Of a DNA stretch of 64,000 bases, positions 1 to 7,773 are shown one piece after another. This stretch comes from Tepidiformaceae bacterium (GTDB taxonomy: Bacteria; Chloroflexota; Dehalococcoidia; Tepidiformales; Tepidiformaceae): contig OY282446.1 of the NCBI GenBank assembly GCA_958295975.1, positions 1,279,289 through 1,343,288 of the forward strand, read 5' to 3'. The translations under genes and the position numbers were made by a program. The number at the start of each line of letters is the position of its first letter. The first letter of the stretch is position 1. The notes beneath the pieces are model-generated. The model was not told the origin of the DNA, ran no database searches, and was given only the letters and a program-made list of their open reading frames with translations.

Positions 1-546
1 GGTGGTGGCGATGTAGACGGGCACGCCTTCCTCGCGCCAGGGCTGCAGCTGGCAGGAGGCGTTCACGAGCTTGAACCAGCCCGGGCTCTCGTGCGTCACC
101 TCCTCGCCCCGCAGCAGCCGCAGCACCACCCCCAGCCCCTCGTCCAGCCGCGGGCGCAGCTGCGTCGCCGTCAGCCCCAGCTGCGCGGTGTCCGGCGGCG
201 TCGCCCCCGGCCCCACGCCCAGCATCACGCGCCCGCGCGTCAGCTGGTCCAGCAGCAGGATGCGCTCCGCCAGCATGTAGGGATGGTGGTAGGGCAGCGA
301 AACCACGCCCGTGCCCAGCCGGATCGATTCCGTCTCGCGCGCCACGTGCGCGATGAACAGCTCCGGGCTGGAGATCGGCTCCCAGCCCGCCGAGTGGTGC
401 TCGCCGATGAAGGCCTCGTCGTAGCCCAGCTCGTCCAGCCACTGCAGCGTGCGCACGTCGCGCCGGATGGTCAGCCCCATGCTCTCGCGCACGGGGTGGT
501 AGGGGGCCATGAAGATGCCGAACCTGAGCCGCCAGGGGAGGTCCAT
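1..546 (-). CDS. LLM-class flavin-dependent oxidoreductase (3' end outside window)
   Basis: The first 182 residues of a luciferase-like TIM-barrel oxidoreductase; the frame stays open to the window edge, so the C-terminal part is missing. Visible family marks are FGIFMAPYHPV near the start, GYDEAFIGEHHS (the EHH loop), a TGVVSLPYHHP strand-loop and GRVMLGVGPG. Such enzymes use FMN or F420 for oxidation or monooxygenation of small molecules in the cytoplasm; the substrate cannot be read from sequence. ATG 546 is chosen because a TAGACT hexamer lies nine bases upstream (556-561), implying a leaderless message. It is one of three LLM genes in the window. Confidence 0.85.
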   Translation of the reverse strand, partial: MDLPWRLRFGIFMAPYHPVRESMGLTIRRDVRTLQWLDELGYDEAFIGEHHSAGWEPISSPELFIAHVARETESIRLGTGVVSLPYHHPYMLAERILLLDQLTRGRVMLGVGPGATPPDTAQLGLTATQLRPRLDEGLGVVLRLLRGEEVTHESPGWFKLVNASCQLQPWREEGVPVYIATT

Positions 547-555
547 CGCGCGCCC

Positions 556-561
556 AGTCTA
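556..561 (-). promoter_or_regulatory. -10-like TAGACT of a leaderless start
   Basis: The hexamer TAGACT ends nine bases before ATG 546 on the minus strand, so transcription would begin at or next to the start codon. No Shine-Dalgarno sequence fits between them. Confidence 0.45.
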
Positions 562-608
562 CGCGCCCGCGCTTGCCGTCGCGCCCCGCGCCCGCCATGA
601 TCGCGGCC

Positions 609-1097
609 ATGCCCGACTTCGCCGCCGCCGCCCCCGTCGAGCCCGCGAAGCGCGACGCCGTGCACGAACGCGGGACGCGCCCGCCCGCCCCCGCCGACCG
701 CCATGGCGTCGCGCGGCTGCTCCTGCTCGTGGCCGTGGGGGCGCTCCTCGGCGCGGCCCTGCTCGCGCTCGCCTTCCAGTCGCGCGCCAGCTGGGCGGAG
801 GCGCGCGATTGGGTCGTGCCCGTGACCGTGCCCCTTTACGCCCTCGGCGGCGTCGCCCTCGCCTCGCTCGCACTGCGCCGCGCCTGGATGGCGGCGTCGG
901 GGGGCCTCGTCTTCCTCGGCCTCGCCGTCGCCCTCACCGGCTTCAACCTCTGGCGCGCGGCCCTCACGAGCGGCCCCGACGGCCTGCGTGACGGCCTCTC
1001 CATCGCCGCCGCCGTCTGTCTGACGCTCGCCATCGCCGCCTTCCTCGGGGCCGCGGCCTGGGTGGAGACGCGCCGCCCCGCGCCTCCGCCCGCGTAG
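609..1097 (+). CDS. Small multi-pass membrane protein, unknown function
   Basis: An approximately 162-residue protein with four likely membrane segments: LLLLVAVGALLGAALLALAF, a segment after DWVVPVTVPLY, GGLVFLGLAVALTGF and LSIAAAVCLTLAIAAFLGAAAWV. No family was recognised. ATG codons at 573, 597 and 609 are all in frame; 609 (MPDFAAAA) is preferred because it gives a compact N-terminus, but no clear ribosome site decides it. DUF2277 follows three bases downstream on the same strand, so the two may be cotranscribed. Confidence 0.6.
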   Translation: MPDFAAAAPVEPAKRDAVHERGTRPPAPADRHGVARLLLLVAVGALLGAALLALAFQSRASWAEARDWVVPVTVPLYALGGVALASLALRRAWMAASGGLVFLGLAVALTGFNLWRAALTSGPDGLRDGLSIAAAVCLTLAIAAFLGAAAWVETRRPAPPPA

Positions 1098-1099
1098 CC

Positions 1100-1309
1100 G
1101 TGTGCCGCAGCATCAAGCGCCTGCGCGGCCCCGACGGCATCGCCGGGGACGACGCCGTGCGCGAGGCCGCGCTCCAGTACGTGCGCAAGGTGAGCGGCTT
1201 CCGTGCCCCCGCGCGCCGCAACGCCGACGCCTTCGAGCAGGCCGTCGCGGAGGTGGCCGGGACGACGCGCCGCCTGCTGGAGGCCGTCAGCCCCCCGCCC
1301 CGCCCGTAG
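1100..1309 (+). CDS. DUF2277 family protein
   Basis: A 69-residue protein matching the small DUF2277 family over its whole length: it opens MCRSIKRLR, continues with DDAVREAALQYVRKVSGF (the family's AALQFVRKVSG-type core) and ends in EVAGTTRRLLEAV. The function of the family is unknown. It starts at GTG 1100, just behind the membrane-protein stop. Its 3' end overlaps the end of lipB on the other strand by 23 bases, a tail-to-tail arrangement. Confidence 0.85.
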   Translation: MCRSIKRLRGPDGIAGDDAVREAALQYVRKVSGFRAPARRNADAFEQAVAEVAGTTRRLLEAVSPPPRP

Positions 1310-1973
1310 CGGGGACCGTCTCGCAGTCCAGCGCGCGCGCGAACTGGCGCGTGAACGCCTCCGCCGCCTGCGCCACCGTCACGGGCCGGCCCGCCTCCGC
1401 CGACAGGCTCGTCATCTCCGCGTCCGCCAGCCCGCAGGGGTTCATGAGCGCGATGTGCCCCATGTCCGGGGCCACGTTCAGGGCGGCCCCGTGCATGGAG
1501 ACGAAGCGCCGCACGTGCAGCCCCACGGAGCCGATCTTGCGCCCGCCCGTCCACACGCCGCGCGCGCACTCGTGCCGCCCCCCTTCCACCCCCCACTCCG
1601 CCAGCGCCCCGATCATCGTCTCCTCCAGCGCCGCCACGTAATCCACCACGCCCACGCCCCAGGCGCGCAGGTCGATGATGCCGTAGGCCACCAGCTGCCC
1701 GGGCCCGTGGTAGGTGATGTCGCCCCCGCGCTCCGTGCGCGCCAGCGCGATGCCGCGCGCCCGCACCTGCTCCACCGGCGCGCGCAGGCTCGGCTCGGGG
1801 CGGTTCCGTCCCAGCGTGAACACGGGCCGGTGCTCCGTGAGCAGCAGCGTATCGGCGCCCTCGCCGCGGACGCGCTCCGCCTGCAGCCGCCGCTGCAGCG
1901 CGTGGACCTCGTCGTAGTCGGTGAGCCCCAGGTCGCGCACCACGACGCGGCGGCGGGAAGGCGCGGACGGCAT
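1287..1973 (-). CDS. lipB: Octanoyltransferase LipB
   Basis: Transfers octanoyl from acyl carrier protein to the lipoyl domains of 2-oxoacid dehydrogenases or GcvH, the first step of endogenous lipoate synthesis in the cytoplasm. The 228 residues carry the family signature RGGDITYHGPGQL (82-94), the conserved lysine in GGRKIGS (Lys146) and the catalytic cysteine in NPCG (Cys180). Length is normal for LipB. ATG 1973 is preceded by TACGCT seven bases upstream. No lipA is visible nearby. The 3' end overlaps the convergent DUF2277 gene. Confidence 0.95.
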   Translation of the reverse strand: MPSAPSRRRVVVRDLGLTDYDEVHALQRRLQAERVRGEGADTLLLTEHRPVFTLGRNRPEPSLRAPVEQVRARGIALARTERGGDITYHGPGQLVAYGIIDLRAWGVGVVDYVAALEETMIGALAEWGVEGGRHECARGVWTGGRKIGSVGLHVRRFVSMHGAALNVAPDMGHIALMNPCGLADAEMTSLSAEAGRPVTVAQAAEAFTRQFARALDCETVPATGGAGG

Positions 1974-2008
1974 GGCTCCAAGCGTACCGAATGCGCCCGC
2001 GCCCGCGC

Positions 2009-2836
2009 TCAGCCGCCCGCCGCCTCCGCGCCGTCGCCCTCAATGGCGGCCCAGTCCTCCGCCCGCAGCGGCTGTAGCTCCCCCTTGCGGTACTGGTCGT
2101 AGAGGCGGAAGAGCGCGTCCTTGTGGGGCCGCACGCGCCCGATGGGGCACGCCTCCCAGTCCGCCTCCGACTCGTCGCAGTAGCCCGTGCGCAGCTCCCC
2201 GCACTTGGGCTGCAGGTAGCGTCCCAGCTCCGGCTCCACGCGCGCCACCTCGGCGCGCAGCAGCGCCGCCACGCGCCGGAACTCCCACTGCGCGCGCGTG
2301 CACAGGCGCAGGTCGCAGATGTGGAGCAGGCTGGCGAAGTTGACGGTCACCTTGAAGTTCGTGCCCGTCGCGTTCGGCAGCAGGAAGCGCGCGTCCTCCG
2401 CCGGCACGCCCGCCTCGATCATGGCCTCGTAGAGCGCCCCCGTCTGCGCCAGGTGCGCCGCCATCGCGTCCCCCATGTCCGCCCGCTCCACGCTCTTCGG
2501 GATGGCGTAGGGGAACTCCCCGCCCTTGTAGGTCACGTAGCGCTGGCTCTGCTGTTCGAAGGAGATGCCCACGCGGTGCCGCACGAACTGGTGGCTGAAG
2601 GCGCGCGACACGCCGGAGATGGCGAACTCGAACCACACCTGCTCGAGCGGGCTGGCGTGGCCCGTCTTCAGCCGCTCCGTGATGAACGACCGCATCGTCT
2701 CGCGGGGGATGCGCTCGTCCTCGATGCGCGCCGCGATCTGCTGGGGCGTGAGCGCGCTGTAGCACGTGCGGTAGGCCAGGTAGAGCGACCGCAGCGGGTC
2801 CTCGGTATGCGAAAGAAGGGAGACCTCGATGGCCAT
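2009..2836 (-). CDS. thyX: FAD-dependent thymidylate synthase ThyX
   Basis: Makes dTMP from dUMP using methylenetetrahydrofolate and reduced FAD, replacing classical ThyA. The 275 residues contain the ThyX signature RHR-x7-S (RHRVGISFEQQS, Arg86 to Ser97). Later NATGTNFKVTVNFASLLH and HICDLRLCTRAQWEF fit the nucleotide-binding C-terminal half. A TATAAC box upstream (2867-2872) suggests a short leader before ATG 2836. It lies 35 bases upstream of lipB on the same strand; both are housekeeping genes without an obvious functional link. Confidence 0.95.
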   Translation of the reverse strand: MAIEVSLLSHTEDPLRSLYLAYRTCYSALTPQQIAARIEDERIPRETMRSFITERLKTGHASPLEQVWFEFAISGVSRAFSHQFVRHRVGISFEQQSQRYVTYKGGEFPYAIPKSVERADMGDAMAAHLAQTGALYEAMIEAGVPAEDARFLLPNATGTNFKVTVNFASLLHICDLRLCTRAQWEFRRVAALLRAEVARVEPELGRYLQPKCGELRTGYCDESEADWEACPIGRVRPHKDALFRLYDQYRKGELQPLRAEDWAAIEGDGAEAAGG

Positions 2837-2909
2837 GCGCCCCGCCCGTGCCGGTGGTGGGCCCCTGTTATACCGCGTTGGCCCGCCCCGCGCTTGCCCG
2901 CCGCCGCCG

Positions 2910-3482
2910 CTAGCTCGCCAGAACGATCGCCGTGACGATCCCCAGGGCGGCGAGGCCGAGTGCGAGTCCGCCGGCGATCATTCCGCCCACGCGGACCATC
3001 AGGCGCTGTTCCCGCTCGCCCATCTCCGAGCGGATGGCCTGGAACTCGGCCCGCATGGCCGCGAACCCGGCCTGCGTGCGCTCGTCGATGGCCTGCATTT
3101 CGGAGCGGACGGCGCGGAATTCGGCCTGCGTGCGCTCGTCGATGGCGTGCAGCTCGGCGCGGATGGCCGCGAACCCGACCTGCGTGCGCTCGTCGGATGC
3201 CTGCATCTCGGAGCGGACGGCGCGGAATTCGGTCTGCGTGCGCTCGTCGAGGGCGTGCAGCTCGGCGCGGATGGTTGCGAACCCGACCTGCGTGCGCTCG
3301 TCGGATGCCTGCATCTCGGAGCGGACGGCGCGGAATTCGGCTTCGATGTCGGCCTTCGTCGCCAGATTCTCCCCGACGCCCTCCGCGAGCGTGGAGACGA
3401 GGACGCCAGCCTGCTTCTCGCTGAAGCCCGCCTCGTCCTGCAGCCGTTTGGCCGCCTTGAGCGTGTCGAACGCCACCGGCAT
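2910..3482 (-). CDS. Coiled-coil protein with C-terminal membrane anchor (DUF1640-like)
   Basis: A 190-residue protein. The N-terminus (FDTLKAAKRLQDEAGFSEKQAGVLVSTLAE, then ATKADIEAEF) resembles DUF1640/CCDC90-type proteins. Residues 50-139 are five 18-residue repeats of the type F-R-A-V-R-S-E-M-Q-A-x-D-E-R-T-Q, a predicted long coiled coil, and the protein ends in a single hydrophobic segment (GGMIAGGLALGLAALGIVTAIVL). It is probably tethered to the inner membrane; role unknown. ATG 3482 follows TAGGAT by six bases, a leaderless-type start. Confidence 0.75.
   Translation of the reverse strand: MPVAFDTLKAAKRLQDEAGFSEKQAGVLVSTLAEGVGENLATKADIEAEFRAVRSEMQASDERTQVGFATIRAELHALDERTQTEFRAVRSEMQASDERTQVGFAAIRAELHAIDERTQAEFRAVRSEMQAIDERTQAGFAAMRAEFQAIRSEMGEREQRLMVRVGGMIAGGLALGLAALGIVTAIVLAS
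3066..3335 (-). repeat. Five tandem 54-bp coding repeats
   Basis: Within the DUF1640-like gene the DNA repeats in 54-bp units (18 codons), with a stronger 108-bp period because alternate units are most alike. The units encode the F-x-x-(I/V)-R-(A/S)-E-(M/L) coiled-coil repeat. High nucleotide identity between units suggests recent expansion by slippage or unequal crossover. Confidence 0.7.
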
Positions 3483-3580
3483 ACCGCCATCCTACGCCGC
3501 CCCGCCCCCGCGCGCGACCGCCCGCGCCAGCCTTGACCGGCGCGCCGTCGCCCGCCTACGCTCACCGCGAGGGCCCGCCC

Positions 3581-4069
3581 ATGCGTCTCCCGCTCCTCGC
3601 GCTGCTGGCCGTGACCGCCGCCGCCGTCGCCGTCGCCGCCCTCCCCTCGCGCGCCCAGCCCCCCGCCTTCCCCGAATTCACCACCGTCTACGGACGCGCA
3701 CTCATCGACGGGGTGAACCTCCAGCCCCCCGCCCAGCCCCTCGTCGCCTTCGTCAACGGACGCGCCTGCGGCTGGACCAGCGCCCGCCTCGCGCAGGCCG
3801 ACGACGGCGACGGCGCCCCCGACCCCGACGCGGGTCGCACCGTCTACGCCGTCGATGCGCGCTCCGGCGGCGACGGCCTCTACCAGATTCCCGGCTGCGG
3901 CCAGGCGGGCGACGCCATCCGCTTCTACCTGCCCCGCAGCGGGCGCATGGCTGTGGAGGAGGCGCGCTTCGGCGGCGACGGGGCCGTCCGCGCCGACCTC
4001 TCCTTCGCCGTCGACCTGTCCTGGCGCCTGCGCGCCCCCCAGCTGGCCAACGACGGCGCGCTCCCCTAA
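3581..4069 (+). CDS. Secreted protein of unknown function
   Basis: About 162 residues starting MRLPLLALLAVTAAAVAVAALPSRAQ, a clear Sec signal peptide with likely cleavage after the SRA site. The mature part reads FPEFTTVYGRALIDGVNLQP, with later TVYAVDAR and GCGQAGDAIRFYLP, looks beta-rich and has two cysteines. Similar small secreted domains precede adhesion or cell-wall modules in other bacteria, but no family was recognised with confidence. ATG 3581 is chosen because it begins the signal peptide. Confidence 0.65.
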   Translation: MRLPLLALLAVTAAAVAVAALPSRAQPPAFPEFTTVYGRALIDGVNLQPPAQPLVAFVNGRACGWTSARLAQADDGDGAPDPDAGRTVYAVDARSGGDGLYQIPGCGQAGDAIRFYLPRSGRMAVEEARFGGDGAVRADLSFAVDLSWRLRAPQLANDGALP

Positions 4070-4749
4070 TCCCCCGCGCGGAAGGCGTCGCGCCCCTCGA
4101 CGCCGATGACCGCCAGGTAGCGCCCCGCCGCCGTGGCCCGTCCCGCGGGCGTGGCCAGCAGGCGGCGCGCGTCCGCGGGCGTGTCCAGATCGAGCGCCAG
4201 CGCCGGAGCGTCCGCGTGGCGCACGGCCATGCCGGACGCGCGCGCGGCGGCCTCGTGGCGGTCCGCGCTGCCCGGCCCGTAGGCCAGCGCGAAGCGCCCC
4301 GGCGGGCGCAGCAGCAGCGCGTTCGTGCCCCCGTCGGCGCTGCGCGCGAGCGTGGCCGAGGGCGCGGGCGGCGCCTGCCCGACGAAATCGCGCAGCGCCC
4401 CCGCCGTGGCCAGCGGCAAATCCGCGTGCAGGATCAGCAGCTCCGCGCGCGCCAGCGCCGCCGCCGCCCGCTCCAGCTGCGCGCTCAGCCCCTCCGCGTC
4501 GGGCCGCTCCGCCAGCGCGCGCGTGCCCGCCGGCAGGCTCGCGCGCAGCCCCGCGTCGGCGCTCAGCACCACCGCCTCCAGCCCCGCGCCCGCCGTCGCC
4601 TCGAGCACGGTCGCGAGCGTGCGGCGGACCAGCCCGGCGCGCTCCTCCGGCGCGAGCAGCGCCGCCAGCCGCCCCTTCGCGCGGTCCAGCCGGTTGACGG
4701 GGATGAGGACCGCCGGCCCCGCCGCCGCTAGGCGATCCTGCCGTGGCAC
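4066..4749 (-). CDS. cofC: 2-phospho-L-lactate guanylyltransferase CofC
   Basis: Activates a phospholactate-type three-carbon acid with GTP in coenzyme F420 synthesis. The start VLIPVNRLDRAKGRLA is the CofC nucleotide-binding opening; LLILHADLPL and DGGTNALLLRPPGRFALAYGPGSADRH are the other conserved blocks. About 227 residues. There is no ATG near the true N-terminus; the nearest plausible start is GTG 4749, which overlaps the last codons of secA and gives 13 extra residues before VLIPV. This implies translation coupled to secA. F420-using enzymes occur elsewhere in the window. Confidence 0.85.
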   Translation of the reverse strand: MPRQDRLAAAGPAVLIPVNRLDRAKGRLAALLAPEERAGLVRRTLATVLEATAGAGLEAVVLSADAGLRASLPAGTRALAERPDAEGLSAQLERAAAALARAELLILHADLPLATAGALRDFVGQAPPAPSATLARSADGGTNALLLRPPGRFALAYGPGSADRHEAAARASGMAVRHADAPALALDLDTPADARRLLATPAGRATAAGRYLAVIGVEGRDAFRAGD

Positions 4750-7358
4750 TTCTTGTACTTGATGCCGCTCCCGCAGTGGCAGGGCTCGTTGCGTCCGATC
4801 TTCCCGCCGCCCGCGCGCGCCGCGCCCCGGCCGCCGCGGGCGCGTCCGCCCGCCGCCGCCAGCGCCGGTTCCGCCGCGGGCGCGCCCGCCCTTCGCCGCC
4901 CCGCGGCCCCGTTGGATCCCGCGCCCGCGCCCGTCGGAAGCGGGGGAGGCGGCGGCAGGTCCCGCGCGCGCATCTTCAGCACCGTCTGCGCCACCTGCCG
5001 CCGGATGTTCTCCTGCAGCTGCTGGTACATGTCGTAGCCCTCGCGCTTGAAGGCCACCAGCGGGTCCACCTGCGCGTAGGCCTGCAGGCCGATGCTCTGG
5101 CGCACGTCCTCCACCGCCGTCAGGTGCTCGCGCCAGTGGTAATCGATGGACTCCAGCAGCAGCCACTGCTCCAGCCCGCGCGCCAGCTCCGCGCCCAGCG
5201 TCTCCTCGATCTCCTCGTAGCGATCCTCGATGCGGTCGAGGGCCACGTCGGCGGCGGCGGCCGGGTCCGCCTCGATCTCCTCGATCGCGGGCAGGATGTC
5301 CGGCGGCATGATCTCCCCCAGCTCCGTGCGCACCAGCCCCGCGTCGAAGCCGTCCCCGCGGTTGCGCTCCACGATGCCGTCCACCTCCGCCGTCACGAAG
5401 GCGAACACGTTCTCGCGCACGTCCGCCCCCTCCAGCACCTTGTCGCGCTCGGCGTAGAGCACGGCCCGCTGCTCGTTGATCACGTCGTCGAACTCCACCA
5501 GCCGCTTGCGGATGTCGAAGTTGTGCCCCTCCACCTTCTGCTGCGCCTGCTCGATGGCGCGCGTGACCATGCGCGACTCCAGCGGCATGTCCTCCGTCAT
5601 CCCCATCTTCTCCATCATGCCCGGCACCCAGTCGGGGGCGAAGCGCTTCATGATGTCGTCGCCGAAGGAGACGAAGAAGCGGCTCGAGCCGGGGTCTCCC
5701 TGCCGCCCCGAGCGCCCCCGCAGCTGGTTGTCGATGCGCCGCGACTCGTGCCGCTCCGTGCCGATCACGTGCAGCCCCCCCGCATCCGCCACGCCCTCCT
5801 CCAGCTTGATGTCCGTGCCGCGCCCGGCCATGTTCGTGGCGATCACCACCGCCCCCCGCTCGCCCGCGCCCTCCACGATGTTCGCCTCGCGCTCGTGCTG
5901 CTTGGCGTTCAGCACCTCGTGCGCGATGCCCCGCCGCAGCAGCAGCGACGCCAGATACTCCGATTTCTCGATCGAGGTCGTGCCCACCAGCACCGGACGG
6001 CCCTGCCCGTGCATCTCCGCGATCTCCTCCACCACCGCCCCGAACTTGGCCTTCTCGTTGATGTAGACCACGTCCGCGTGGTCCTCCCGCACCATGGGCC
6101 GGTTGGTGGGAATGGCCACCACGTCCAGCCCGTAGATCTTGGCGAACTCCTCCGCCTCCGTCTCCGCCGTGCCCGTCATCCCCGCCAGCTTCTCGTACAG
6201 CCGGAAGTAGTTCTGGAAGGTGATGGTCGCGTAGGTCAGCGACTCCCGCTGGATGGGCACGTTCTCCTTCGCCTCCACCGCCTGGTGGATGCCGTGGCTC
6301 CAGCGCCGCCCCGGCATCATGCGCCCCGTGAACTCGTCCACGATCACGATCTCGCGGTCGCGCACCACGTAATCGCGGTCCGGACGCTTCAGGTACTCCG
6401 CGTCCAGCGCTGCCTCCAGGTGCCGCGCCAGCCGCGGATCCCCCCCGAACACGTTCTCCACCTTCAGCGCCCGCTCGATCTTGGCGATGCCCGTCTCCGT
6501 CGGCGCCACGTGCTTCGCCTTGTGGTCGATGGCGTAGTCCAGCTCCTCGTGCAGCCCGCGCACCGCCCGCGCGAACTGCTGATAGGTCCCGCTCGCCTCC
6601 TCCGCCTGCCCGCTGATGATGAGCGGCGTGCGCGACTCGTCGATGAGAATGTTGTCCACCTCGTCCACGATCGCGTAGGCCAGCGGGCGCTGCGTCTTCC
6701 GCTCCGTCTCCCGCACCATGTGGTCCCGCAGGTAGTCGAACCCGAACTCGTTGTTCGTGCCGTACGTCACGTCCGTGCGGTACACGTCCGCCCGTTCGCA
6801 GGGGCGCAGGTCCGCCAGCCCCCCCTCGCCGTCCTCCCCCGGCCGGTAGCCCGGCTCGTACAGGTACTGCACGTGGTTGTTCTGGATGACCCCCACGCTC
6901 ATCCCCAGCGCCGTGAACACGGGGCCGTACCAGGCCGCGTCGCGCCGCGCCAGGTAGTCGTTCACGGTCACCAGGTGCGCCCCGCGCCCCGCCAGCGCGT
7001 TCAGATAGAGCGGCGCGATGGCGGTGAGCGTCTTGCCCTCGCCCGTCTTCATCTCCGCGATCTTCCCCTGGTGCAGCGCCAGGCTCCCCATCAGCTGCAC
7101 CGCATAGGGGCGCTGGCCCACCCGCCGCCAGGCCGTCTCGCGCACGGCGGCGAACGCCTCCGGCATCAGGCCGTCCAGCGTCTCGCCCCGCGCCAGCCGC
7201 TCGCGGAACCCCTCCGTGACCGACGCCAGCTGCGCGTCCGTGCGCGCCGCGAATCCCTCCGCCAGCGCCTCCACGGCCTCGACCGCGGCGGCCAGGCGTT
7301 TCACCTCGCGCTCGTTCGAGCCGCCCACCACGCGACCGATGAAGCCAAGCCTGGGCAT
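4728..7358 (-). CDS. secA: Preprotein translocase ATPase SecA
   Basis: The motor that drives unfolded preproteins through SecYEG. The 876 residues show the Walker A segment MKTGEGKT (GEGKT at 106-110), the DEVDNILIDE Walker B region, GRGTDIKL and the QLRGRSGRQGDPG motif of the second helicase domain. The C-terminal zinc finger is complete: CHC at 860-862 and CH at 871-872, after a low-complexity Ala/Gly/Pro linker. ATG 7358 follows TACACT by six bases, so it may be leaderless. cofC overlaps its 3' end. Confidence 0.98.
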   Translation of the reverse strand: MPRLGFIGRVVGGSNEREVKRLAAAVEAVEALAEGFAARTDAQLASVTEGFRERLARGETLDGLMPEAFAAVRETAWRRVGQRPYAVQLMGSLALHQGKIAEMKTGEGKTLTAIAPLYLNALAGRGAHLVTVNDYLARRDAAWYGPVFTALGMSVGVIQNNHVQYLYEPGYRPGEDGEGGLADLRPCERADVYRTDVTYGTNNEFGFDYLRDHMVRETERKTQRPLAYAIVDEVDNILIDESRTPLIISGQAEEASGTYQQFARAVRGLHEELDYAIDHKAKHVAPTETGIAKIERALKVENVFGGDPRLARHLEAALDAEYLKRPDRDYVVRDREIVIVDEFTGRMMPGRRWSHGIHQAVEAKENVPIQRESLTYATITFQNYFRLYEKLAGMTGTAETEAEEFAKIYGLDVVAIPTNRPMVREDHADVVYINEKAKFGAVVEEIAEMHGQGRPVLVGTTSIEKSEYLASLLLRRGIAHEVLNAKQHEREANIVEGAGERGAVVIATNMAGRGTDIKLEEGVADAGGLHVIGTERHESRRIDNQLRGRSGRQGDPGSSRFFVSFGDDIMKRFAPDWVPGMMEKMGMTEDMPLESRMVTRAIEQAQQKVEGHNFDIRKRLVEFDDVINEQRAVLYAERDKVLEGADVRENVFAFVTAEVDGIVERNRGDGFDAGLVRTELGEIMPPDILPAIEEIEADPAAAADVALDRIEDRYEEIEETLGAELARGLEQWLLLESIDYHWREHLTAVEDVRQSIGLQAYAQVDPLVAFKREGYDMYQQLQENIRRQVAQTVLKMRARDLPPPPPLPTGAGAGSNGAAGRRRAGAPAAEPALAAAGGRARGGRGAARAGGGKIGRNEPCHCGSGIKYKKCHGRIA

Positions 7359-7364
7359 GCCCCC

Positions 7365-7370
7365 AGTGTA
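7365..7370 (-). promoter_or_regulatory. -10-like TACACT of secA
   Basis: TACACT ends six bases before the secA ATG at 7358 on the minus strand. The spacing puts the transcription start at the start codon. Confidence 0.5.
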
Positions 7371-7394
7371 GCGCGCCGCCGCCGCTCGCGCGGG

Positions 7395-7742
7395 CTACTC
7401 CGCCTTCACCAGCCCGATGCAGTTGCCGTCCGGGTCCGCGAAGAGCGCGAAGGTGACCGCGCCGGGCACCTCCGTGACGGGCACGATCACGCTCCCGCCC
7501 CGCGCCTCGATCTCGTCCAGCTTCGCCTGCGGGTCCTCCACCTCGATGTAGAAGGTGGCCATGGGCGGGCCCTGCGCGGCGGCGATGCCGCCCGCGATGC
7601 CCGTCCCCCCGCCCGTATCGACCATGCCGTAGCCCATCGGGTTGTCGGCGTCGATGCTCCAGCCGAACAGCTCGCCGTAGAACGCGCGCGTGGCCGCCGC
7701 GTCCGTGCCGTTGATCTCGAAATGCACCACCGGTGCGCCCAT
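7395..7742 (-). CDS. VOC (glyoxalase/bleomycin-resistance fold) family protein
   Basis: A 115-residue metal-dependent-fold protein with paired beta-alpha-beta-beta-beta modules: VVHFEINGTDAAATRAFYGELFGW, then MATFYIEVEDPQAKLDEIEARGGSVI and a final FALFADPDGNCIGL. This is the usual layout of small glyoxalase-like dioxygenase or resistance proteins; substrate unknown. ATG 7742 is chosen because GAGGAGGGA lies just upstream. It sits 31 bases after the UGSC selenoprotein gene on the same strand, probably one operon. Confidence 0.85.
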   Translation of the reverse strand: MGAPVVHFEINGTDAAATRAFYGELFGWSIDADNPMGYGMVDTGGGTGIAGGIAAAQGPPMATFYIEVEDPQAKLDEIEARGGSVIVPVTEVPGAVTFALFADPDGNCIGLVKAE

Positions 7743-7773
7743 GTCCGTCCCTCCTCGCGCCGTCAAACCGCCG

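Noticed and set aside
3066-3335. A CRISPR array at the regular repeats
   Set aside because: The repeats are contiguous, coding and have no spacers; the same holds for 50177-50374.
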